From: JADGGV01 sp035715725
GTDB taxonomy: Bacteria; Gemmatimonadota; Gemmatimonadetes; Longimicrobiales; RSA9
Assembly (NCBI GenBank): GCA_035715725.1
Contig: DASTKT010000081.1
Coordinates: forward strand, 6,459-70,458
Length of the DNA stretch: 64,000 nt
Direction: 5' to 3'
Of this stretch, positions 41,291 through 48,930 are shown piece by piece. Numbering within the stretch: position 1 is the stretch's first letter; each line of letters opens with the position of its first letter. A program made the position numbers and the translations under genes. The notes beneath the pieces were generated by a model that was given only the letters and a program-made list of their open reading frames with translations, did not search any database and was not told where the DNA came from.

Positions 41291-43753
41291 GTGCGCCGCG
41301 CCGTCGTCGCCCTGGCCATGCTGCTGCTCCCGGCGGCGCTCGCGGCGCAGAGCCGGCCGCGGGTCGGCGCGAGCCTGTCGGCGCCGGCGGTCCGCGCGGG
41401 CGAGGAGGTCACGCTCGAGATCCTGGTGCAGACGTCCGGCGCCGCGCCCACCGCGATCGAGACGCCGCGCCTCCCCGACGGGCTCAACATCTCCGGCACG
41501 AACGAGTTCAGCCAGTTCTCCTTCTCCATTCCGGGCGGCCGCCAGCGCACGATCCGGCGCCAGCTCACGCTGGTGACGTCGCGGGCCGGAGACTTCCGGA
41601 TCCCGCCCGTCGCGGTGAGGATCGACGGCGCCGTCTACCGGACGCCGGCGCTCTCGCTGCGCGTCGTGGGCGGGGCGGTGGCGGCCGCGCCGGGCCGGTC
41701 GCTGCCGCCGGCCGGCGCGCCGACCGCGCTGTCCGGCGGTCCGGGCGACGAGGTGCTCCTCCAGTCGTGGCTCGCGCCGGACACGGCGTACGTGGGTGAG
41801 CAGGTCACGCTACGCGCGGACGCGCTGATCTCGGAGGACGTGCGCTCGCGGCTGGCGGCGGCGCCGCAGTACCAGGCGCCGAGCGCCGCCGGCTTCTGGA
41901 CGTACGATCTCCAGAGCCGCGATCCGCTCGACTTCCGCACGGTGCGCGGCCGCCTCTTCGAGGTGCAGACGTTCCGGCGCGCGTTCTTCCCGCTGACGCC
42001 CGGCCGGTACCGCATCCCGGGCGCCGGCCTGACGTACGCCGTCCGCCGCGGCTTCCTGGGCGGCGCGGAGAGCCGCGAGCTGCGCAGCGACTCCCTGTCC
42101 GTCGTGGTCCGCCCGCTGCCGGTCGAAGGCCGCCCCGCGAGCTTCAACGGCGCGGTCGGCTCGTATGCCGTGAAGGCGCACCTGGAGCCGGACGCCGTGG
42201 CGCGGGGCGAGGCGACGAGCCTCGTCCTCGAGGTGACCGGCACGGGCAACATCAAGGAGCTGGCGCCGCCGCGCCTGGCGCCGATGCCCGGCGTGGAGGT
42301 CTACCCGCCGTCCGAGGACGCGCAGCTGAACCCCGACGGGCCGGTGGTGGGCGGCTCGAAGCGCTTCGTCTGGGTGCTCGTCCCGCGCTCCGGCGGACGG
42401 GTCCGCGTCCCGCCGATCGAGATCGGCTTCTTCGACCCCGCGCACCGGCAGTACTCCGTCGCCCGGAGCGACCCGCTCGAGCTGCGTGTCGGCGGCGCGC
42501 GGGCGCCGGTGGCGGCGGGGGCGCGGGCGCCGACCGGGCTCCAGCCGCTGCGGACGCGGCCCGCGGGCGGCGGGCGCCTCGACTGGCTGCGTTCCCCCGC
42601 GTTCGCGGCCGCGATGGCGACGCCGCTGGCCGCGGTGCTCGCGGCGTTGCTGCTGCGCCGCCGGCGCGGAAGGCGCCGGCCCGTGGCGCGGCCCGGGCCG
42701 GGCGCGGCGGAGGCGCTGGCCGCGCTCCGGGCGCGGGCCGCGGACGCGGCGGACGCCGCGTTCTTCGCCGACCTGGAGCAGCTCGGCCGGGCACAGCTCG
42801 CGGAGCGCCTGGACGCGCCCGCGCTGCGCGCGGCGCCCGTCGCCGCGCTCGCCTCCGCGTTGCGCGCCGCCGGGATGGACGACGCGCGCGCGGACTCGAT
42901 CGCCGCGCTGATGGGGCGCATCGTGGAAGCGCGCTACGTCCCGGCGCCGCCCGGGCCGGCGCAGCGGCTGGAGCTGGTCGACGCGCTCGGCGCGGCGCTC
43001 CAGGCGCTCGATGCCGGGGCGAGCGGCCGCCGGCGAAGCTCGGCCGTCGCGGGGCTGGTCCTTCTCGCGAGCCTGGTGGCGCCGAAGCCGGCCGCGGCGC
43101 GGGCGCCCGGGCCGCGGGGCGGCGAGTTCCGGGCCGGCGTCGAGGCGTACGCCGCGGGCCGCTACGGCGACGCCGTCGCCCGCTTCGCCGCCGTGGTGCG
43201 CGCGAACCCGGAGGACGCCACCGCCTGGTACGATCTGGGCAACGCGTTCTACCGCACCGGCGCGCGCGGTGACGCGATCTGGGCGTGGCTGCGCGCGCTC
43301 CGGCTGGAGCCGCGCGCCGACGACGTGCGGCGGAACCTCGGCGTCGCCGCGGCCGACCCGGCCGTCGTCGAGGCGGCGAGCCCCGCCGTGCCGCTCTCGG
43401 GCGACGAGGTGCTTCTGCTCGGCGCGGCGCTGTGGGTCGTGGGCGGGCTGGTGCTGGCCGGCGCGCTGGCCGGACGCCGGCGGCCGCTGCGCCTGGCCGG
43501 CGCGGCCTCCGTCGTGGTCGCGCTCGCGGTCCTCGGCATCGGCGGCTTCGTCCGCTACGGGCCGGCGACCGCGATCGTCCGGCCGAAGGAGGCGTCGCTG
43601 CTCGCCGCGCCGAACCTGCACGCGGACCGCCTGGCCGCGCTCGCCGAGGGCGGCGCGGTGACCGTGGTCGAGGAGCGCGGCGAGTGGCTGCGCGTCCGGT
43701 CCGCCGACGGGACGGAAGGCTGGATCGAGACCCGGGCCGTCGGCCGTCTCTGA
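41291..43753 (+). CDS. BatD-BatE fusion protein
   Basis: 820 residues from a GTG start. A signal peptide (about 1-19) leads to the BatD region with repeated beta-sandwich domains (residues 25-410) and LVLEVTGTGNIKELAPP, which is typical of BatD. A membrane helix is near 440, and then comes a cytoplasmic helical part. From about 580 a second hydrophobic segment is followed by TPR repeats (AAGRYGDAVARFAAVVRANP, ATAWYDLGNAFYRTG). Two more helices precede a C-terminal SH3-like domain (about 760-818, ending WIETRAVGRL) as in BatE. BatD and BatE are usually separate genes; here they are one frame. Confidence 0.8.
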   Translation: MRRAVVALAMLLLPAALAAQSRPRVGASLSAPAVRAGEEVTLEILVQTSGAAPTAIETPRLPDGLNISGTNEFSQFSFSIPGGRQRTIRRQLTLVTSRAGDFRIPPVAVRIDGAVYRTPALSLRVVGGAVAAAPGRSLPPAGAPTALSGGPGDEVLLQSWLAPDTAYVGEQVTLRADALISEDVRSRLAAAPQYQAPSAAGFWTYDLQSRDPLDFRTVRGRLFEVQTFRRAFFPLTPGRYRIPGAGLTYAVRRGFLGGAESRELRSDSLSVVVRPLPVEGRPASFNGAVGSYAVKAHLEPDAVARGEATSLVLEVTGTGNIKELAPPRLAPMPGVEVYPPSEDAQLNPDGPVVGGSKRFVWVLVPRSGGRVRVPPIEIGFFDPAHRQYSVARSDPLELRVGGARAPVAAGARAPTGLQPLRTRPAGGGRLDWLRSPAFAAAMATPLAAVLAALLLRRRRGRRRPVARPGPGAAEALAALRARAADAADAAFFADLEQLGRAQLAERLDAPALRAAPVAALASALRAAGMDDARADSIAALMGRIVEARYVPAPPGPAQRLELVDALGAALQALDAGASGRRRSSAVAGLVLLASLVAPKPAAARAPGPRGGEFRAGVEAYAAGRYGDAVARFAAVVRANPEDATAWYDLGNAFYRTGARGDAIWAWLRALRLEPRADDVRRNLGVAAADPAVVEAASPAVPLSGDEVLLLGAALWVVGGLVLAGALAGRRRPLRLAGAASVVVALAVLGIGGFVRYGPATAIVRPKEASLLAAPNLHADRLAALAEGGAVTVVEERGEWLRVRSADGTEGWIETRAVGRL

Positions 43754-43889
43754 TCCCCGGCGCTTCATCCTCGCCGCCGCGCGGGCCGCCCCGCGATGCG
43801 GCGCGGCCGCGACGACGGTCTTGACTCCGACCCGCCGACCCCGCAGATAGCTCCCAGCAAGCTGCGTTGTTTTGATGCGCTCGCCCGCG

Positions 43890-43901
43890 ATGTCGCGACA
43901 T
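43890..43901. promoter_or_regulatory. Palindrome ATGTCGCGACAT upstream of the TonB receptor gene
   Basis: A perfect 12-base palindrome lies about 80 bases before the receptor start and about 65 bases downstream of a TTGACT (43821-43826) that could be a -35, for which I find no clean -10. It may be a repressor site, but the length and GC content make chance occurrence possible. Confidence 0.3.
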
Positions 43902-43979
43902 GCGACGTCCGGGCGTTCGTTTATCAGGGCCCCACCGTGCACAGCGCTTCCCACCCCTCCCCTTCCTGAAGGAGGCGCC

Positions 43980-46682
43980 ATGTCACTCCTCTCCGCATCG
44001 CATCTTGGTCGGTCACGTTCCCGCCGCGCCGCCATCACGACCGTCCTCGCCGGCCTCGCGCTCGTCTCGGCCGTCGCCGTGGCGCGGGCACAGGAGCCGG
44101 CGCCGACCGGCTCGATCTCCGGGAGGGTCACCGACGAGCGCGGAGCCCCGCTCCCGGGCGTGCAGGTCACGCTACGCGGCTCGGGGCGGGCCACGCAGAC
44201 CCGCGCGAACGGCGAGTTCGTCCTCCTGGGCGTGCCCGTCGGCGCGGTCACGCTGGACGCGAGCACGGTGAGCTTCCGGCCGGTGAGCGCGTCGGTGACC
44301 GTCGTCGCCGGCCAGCGGGCGACGCAGGACTTCACGCTGGCGCCCGATCCGCTGAACCTCGCGGCCGTCGTCGTCACCGGCACGCAGGCGCCGCGCGTGA
44401 AGCTGGACGCCAGCGTAGCGGTGACGACGCTCTCGAGGAACGAGGTGGAGCAGTCGGTCCCGCGCAGCACCACGGAGATGCTGCGCTACGTGCCGGGCTT
44501 CACGCGGGTCGAGAGCTCCGGCGGCGAAGTGAACCAGAACATCACGATGCGCGGCATCCTCGGCGTCGAGTACGTGATGTTCATGGAGGACGGGATGCCC
44601 GTCTTCCCGACGATGCACACCTTCTTCATGAACGCGGACAACCTGTTCCGTCCGGACGAGAACATGGACCGGATCGAGGTGGTCCGCGGCGGCACGTCGT
44701 CGCTCTTCGGCTCGAACACGCCGGGCGCCATCGTCAACTTCATCAACAAGACGGGCGGGCCGGAGGTGAGCGGCACGATGAAGGCGACGGCGGCGACGAA
44801 GGGCTTGGCCCGCTACGACTTCGACCTGGGCGGGCCGCTGGGCAACGACTGGCGCTTCAACGTGGGCGGCTTCTACCGCTACGACCACGGCGTGCGCGAT
44901 CCGGGCTTCCCGGGGATCCGCGGCGGGCAGCTGAAGGCCAACGTCACGCGCGTGCTGGAGCACGGCTACTTCCGGGCGTCGGTGAAGGCGATCGACGACC
45001 GCAACCAGTTCATCCTGCCGCTGCCGTTCTCGAATCCGACCGACCCGAAGTACGTCCCCGGCTTCTCCGACTACGGCGCGATGAACACGCGGGAGGGGCT
45101 GGACATCCGGGTGCCGACGCCGGACGGCGAGCTGCGGCTCCCGCTGGATGACGGGATCCGCACGCGCGCCGCCTGGCTGACGGGCGATGCCGGCTTCGAG
45201 TTCGGCGAGGGCTGGCGCGTGCAGAACGCCGCGCAGGTCATGAGCGACGACCAGTCGTGGAACGCGATCCTGCCGTTCGACGTGCTGTCGGCCGCCGACT
45301 TCGTGACGCGGCCGACGAGCGCGGGCGGGCTGGGGCTGCCGGCCAGCACGCGCTACCAGTTCAGCTACACGAACCACCTGGACGATCGGGGCCAGCCGCT
45401 GCCGTTCACGACCGCGAACGGGCTCGTCGCCCCCGGCGGCGAGTGGCACGTCGAGAAGCCGCTCACCGCGTTCCAGGACCAGCTCCAGGTGAAGAAGACC
45501 GTCGGGCCGCACGTGCTCTCCGCCGGCCTGTACTTCGCCAACTACTCGCAGGACAACCGCTGGTTCTTCACCGACATCCTGATGGACGTGCAGGACAACC
45601 CGCGCTTCCTCGATCTCACGACCTTCAACGCCGCGGGGAAGCCGACGGCGGTCACGAAGAACGGGTTCCGCCACTACCTGTCCAACTACCTGAACGGCTC
45701 GGGGCAGACGACGGTCGTCTCGCCGACGGCCGGCGCCGAGATCCAGCTCACGCCGCAGCTCCGCGCGGACCTCGGGCTCCGCTACGAGTACAACAACTTC
45801 GTGCAGAGCTCGGAGAACACGTCGAACATCGACCTCGATGGCGATCCGGCCACGACGTACGACATCGAGACGTGGGGGAACGGCACGTTCCGCCACCTCG
45901 GCCGGGGGATGCACGATTGGGCCGGCTCGATCGGCCTGAACTACTCGGTGACGCCGAGCCTCTCGCTGTACGCGAGCGGCTCGCGCGCCTACAAGATGCC
46001 GGCGCTGGACGAGTTCCTGTCCGCGCAGCCCGCGGCGGTCGACCTGTTCCAGCCGCGCCGCACGGTGACGGGCGAGGGCGGCGTGAAGTACTCGGCGCGC
46101 CAGCTCGGCTTCACCGTGAACGGGTTCTACACGCTGCTGAAGAACATCGTCGGCCAGGGCGCGGTCGTCGATCCCGCCACGGGCCGGACCACGTGGATCA
46201 CCACGACCAGCCCGCAGAACCGGGCGTACGGCGCGGAGGTCGAGGTCTCGGCGATCCCGGCCGACGGACTGCACCTGATCGCCACCGGGACGGTGCTCAA
46301 GGCCGAGCTCGGCAAGGGCGCCGGCGCCGACATCGGCAGCTGGCTGAACGGCGTGCCGCCGGTCATCGGCAACCTCTCGGCGACGTACGACGTCGCCGAC
46401 GTGACGCTGAAGGCGGACATGCACTACGTCGGCCGGCGCTGGTCCGACGTCAAGGCGGGGAGCAAGCTGCCGGCGTACAACTACGAGAACTTCGGCGTGC
46501 TCTACCGCCTCCCGCGGCAGGGCGTGACGTTCTCCCTCGACCTGGCGAACGCGTTCCAGTCGAAGGGGCTCGAGGAGGGGAACCCGCGGCTGACGCTGGT
46601 CGGCGGCCGCACGAGCGACCTGTTCCTGGCGCGTCCGATCCTGCCGCGCCGCGTGCTGCTGTCGATGAAGTATGACTTCTGA
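43980..46682 (+). CDS. TonB-dependent outer-membrane receptor with carboxypeptidase-regulatory domain
   Basis: 900 residues. A signal sequence (residues about 1-37, ending VARAQE) is followed by a CarboxypepD-regulatory-like domain (about 40-120, ISGRVTDERGAPLPGVQVTL), a plug domain with VPRSTTEMLRYVPGF and DRIEVVRGGTSSLFGSNTPG, and a beta-barrel. It ends in an aromatic residue (MKYDF), as expected for outer-membrane insertion. It imports a bound ligand using TonB energy. The two genes downstream encode a secreted GH65 enzyme and a debranching-like protein, so an oligosaccharide ligand is likely. ATG 43980 has GGAGG five bases before it. Confidence 0.9.
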   Translation: MSLLSASHLGRSRSRRAAITTVLAGLALVSAVAVARAQEPAPTGSISGRVTDERGAPLPGVQVTLRGSGRATQTRANGEFVLLGVPVGAVTLDASTVSFRPVSASVTVVAGQRATQDFTLAPDPLNLAAVVVTGTQAPRVKLDASVAVTTLSRNEVEQSVPRSTTEMLRYVPGFTRVESSGGEVNQNITMRGILGVEYVMFMEDGMPVFPTMHTFFMNADNLFRPDENMDRIEVVRGGTSSLFGSNTPGAIVNFINKTGGPEVSGTMKATAATKGLARYDFDLGGPLGNDWRFNVGGFYRYDHGVRDPGFPGIRGGQLKANVTRVLEHGYFRASVKAIDDRNQFILPLPFSNPTDPKYVPGFSDYGAMNTREGLDIRVPTPDGELRLPLDDGIRTRAAWLTGDAGFEFGEGWRVQNAAQVMSDDQSWNAILPFDVLSAADFVTRPTSAGGLGLPASTRYQFSYTNHLDDRGQPLPFTTANGLVAPGGEWHVEKPLTAFQDQLQVKKTVGPHVLSAGLYFANYSQDNRWFFTDILMDVQDNPRFLDLTTFNAAGKPTAVTKNGFRHYLSNYLNGSGQTTVVSPTAGAEIQLTPQLRADLGLRYEYNNFVQSSENTSNIDLDGDPATTYDIETWGNGTFRHLGRGMHDWAGSIGLNYSVTPSLSLYASGSRAYKMPALDEFLSAQPAAVDLFQPRRTVTGEGGVKYSARQLGFTVNGFYTLLKNIVGQGAVVDPATGRTTWITTTSPQNRAYGAEVEVSAIPADGLHLIATGTVLKAELGKGAGADIGSWLNGVPPVIGNLSATYDVADVTLKADMHYVGRRWSDVKAGSKLPAYNYENFGVLYRLPRQGVTFSLDLANAFQSKGLEEGNPRLTLVGGRTSDLFLARPILPRRVLLSMKYDF

Positions 46683-46707
46683 GCCCACCCGCTGAACCGG
46701 TCGGACG

Positions 46708-48930
46708 GTGCGTCTCGCTGCATCCGTCGACCGCCGGGCGGGACGCGCCGGCCCCGCGATCCCGCGCGCGGGCCGGCGCGCCGCCGCGGCGCTCCCGGTG
46801 GCGCTGGCGCTGCTGGCCCGTGCCGCCGCCCCGCTCCCGGCGCAGCGTGCCGACCCGCTCGTGCTCCGCGCGGACACGCCGGTGGCGGAGGCGCCGGCGT
46901 ACGTCGGCAACGGCCGCTTCACGCTCCTCGGCTCTCCGCGAGGCACCGAGGCCGCGCTCTCCTTCCTCGCCGGCTTCTACGATCATTCCCCGGGCGACGT
47001 CCCGCGCATCGCCGCGCTCCCGGCGTGGAACGCGGTCGACGTGCACGACGGCGCCGGCTGGCTCGACTCGACGGCGCTCGCGCCGGGCTCGCTCGCGTCG
47101 TACCGGCAGGTGCTGGACATGGGCGACGGCGTGCTGCGCACGACGTACACGTGGGTGCACGGCGCGCGGCGGACCGCCGTCGCCGTGGAGGCGTTCGTCT
47201 CGCGCGCCGATCCCCGACTCGGCGTCGTGCGACTCGCGGTGACGCCGTCCGCGGACGGACCGGTCCGGCTCGCGTTCCCGCTCGCCGGGTGGCCGGCGCC
47301 GCGGCGCCTGCGGCTGGCGGAGCTGGAGCGCACCGAGCCCGGCTGGGGACCCGCCCAGCTGTGGTACCCGGGGCACGCGGCCGTGCTGGACGCCTCCGCC
47401 GTCGCCGGGTTGGACGGCGGGCGCGTGCGACTGCGGGCCCGCCCCGAGGGCGGCGCGACCGTGGCCGAGGTCGCGGTCGTGACGTGCCCGCGGATCGCGG
47501 GGCTGCGAGCGCGGGAGATCCGCCTCGCCGCCGGCGCCGCGGTCGAGGTCTCGTTCGCCGCCACGGCGGGGCGGACGTACGCCTGCGAGAAGTACGTCGG
47601 CGTCGCATCCTCGCTGGACGGCGCCGATCCGCCGGCGCTGGCGCTCCGCTCGGCCGGTTCCGCCCGGGCGCGCGGCTACGCCGCCGTGCGCGCGGCGCAT
47701 GCCGCCGCGGCGCGCCGGCTCTGGCGCACCGACATCGTCGTCGATGGCGACCCGGAGCTGCAGCGCGTCGTGCGCGGCATGCTCTTCCGGCTGCGCGCGG
47801 TGGCCGGCGCGGACGGCTGGAGCATCCCGCCGATGGGGCTGTCGAGCGGCGGCTACTACGGCCACGTCTTCTGGGACGCGGACACCTGGATGCTGCCGCC
47901 GCTGCTCCTGCTCGATCCGGCGGCGGCGCGCGCCATGGTCGATTTCCGCTGCCGCACGCTGGACGCGGCCCGGCGCAACGCCCGTGCGAACGGCTTCGCC
48001 GGCGCGATGTACCCGTGGGAGGCCGACGACCTCGGCGCCGAGACCACGCCGCGCTTCGCCGCGCGGAACGCCAGCTCCGAGATCCACGTCACGGGCGACG
48101 TCGCCATCGGACAGTGGCTGCACTACCTGGCCACCGGCGACGGCGCCCGGCTCGCCCGCTGCGGCTATCCCGTCCTCTCGGCGGTCGCCGACTTCTGGGT
48201 CGGCCGCGCGACCGCCGACAGCGCCGACGGGCGCTTCCACGTGCGGAACGTCGTCTCCGTAGACGAGGGGCTCGTCGGCGTCGACGACGATGCGTACACG
48301 AACGCCGTCGCGCTGCGCGCGCTCCAGGCCGCGGACGCGGCGGCTCGGCGGCTCGGCCGGCGCCCCGACCCGCGCTGGGCCCGCGTCGCCGCGCGGCTCT
48401 ACATCCCGTACGACTCCGCGGCCGGCTACCATCCCACGTACCGCAAGGCGACGCCGGCGTCGCTCGGCTCCGTCGTCCCGCTGCTGGCCTATCCGCTCGG
48501 CGTCGAGATGCCGGCGCGTGCCCGGCGCACCGACCTGCGCAATGCGGTGACACGGCTGGAGCGCGAGGGCGCCGGCGCGATGATGACGGTGACGCTCTAT
48601 CCGGTCGTCGCGGCCGAGCTCGGCGACCGCGCGCTCCTCGACGCGCTGCTCCCGCGCACGTACCGGCCGTGGCTGCGGGGGCCGTTCGACGTGCTCTCCG
48701 AGACGCCGAAGAGCGTCGATTCCACGGACTTCCTCACCGGCGCCGGCGGCTTCCTCCAGCAGGTGGTGTTCGGCTGGACGGGCCTCCGGCTGGGCCCGAC
48801 GGGGCTCGAGCCGCGCTTCCCGCCGCTCCTCCCGTCGTCCGTGCGTCGCCTCGAGCTCCGCGGCATCCACGTCCGCGGTGCCGTTCGCGACGTCGTCGTC
48901 GAGGGCGGCCGCCTCCGGATGACGCCATGA
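46708..48930 (+). CDS. Secreted glycoside hydrolase family 65-type enzyme
   Basis: 740 residues. A long basic signal region (hydrophobic core about residues 28-46) suggests export. The (alpha/alpha)6 catalytic domain shows GHVFWDADTWMLPP (385-398), ARANGFAGAMYPWEADD, EIHVTGDVAIGQWLHYL and VVSVDEGLVGVDDDAYTN, with the expected catalytic acid as Glu520. The family includes maltose and trehalose phosphorylases and acid-trehalase/ATHL1-type hydrolases. An exported form favours a hydrolase, since phosphate is scarce outside the cytoplasm; this is inference. Start GTG 46708 gives a leader longer than usual; GTG 46798 would be an alternative. It lies 25 bases after the TonB receptor gene. Confidence 0.82.
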   Translation: MRLAASVDRRAGRAGPAIPRAGRRAAAALPVALALLARAAAPLPAQRADPLVLRADTPVAEAPAYVGNGRFTLLGSPRGTEAALSFLAGFYDHSPGDVPRIAALPAWNAVDVHDGAGWLDSTALAPGSLASYRQVLDMGDGVLRTTYTWVHGARRTAVAVEAFVSRADPRLGVVRLAVTPSADGPVRLAFPLAGWPAPRRLRLAELERTEPGWGPAQLWYPGHAAVLDASAVAGLDGGRVRLRARPEGGATVAEVAVVTCPRIAGLRAREIRLAAGAAVEVSFAATAGRTYACEKYVGVASSLDGADPPALALRSAGSARARGYAAVRAAHAAAARRLWRTDIVVDGDPELQRVVRGMLFRLRAVAGADGWSIPPMGLSSGGYYGHVFWDADTWMLPPLLLLDPAAARAMVDFRCRTLDAARRNARANGFAGAMYPWEADDLGAETTPRFAARNASSEIHVTGDVAIGQWLHYLATGDGARLARCGYPVLSAVADFWVGRATADSADGRFHVRNVVSVDEGLVGVDDDAYTNAVALRALQAADAAARRLGRRPDPRWARVAARLYIPYDSAAGYHPTYRKATPASLGSVVPLLAYPLGVEMPARARRTDLRNAVTRLEREGAGAMMTVTLYPVVAAELGDRALLDALLPRTYRPWLRGPFDVLSETPKSVDSTDFLTGAGGFLQQVVFGWTGLRLGPTGLEPRFPPLLPSSVRRLELRGIHVRGAVRDVVVEGGRLRMTP

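Noticed and set aside
43754..43979. A riboswitch (for example cobalamin type) before the TonB receptor
   Set aside because: I looked for conserved box-like sequence and nested stems and found only a short palindrome and a lone -35-like sequence.
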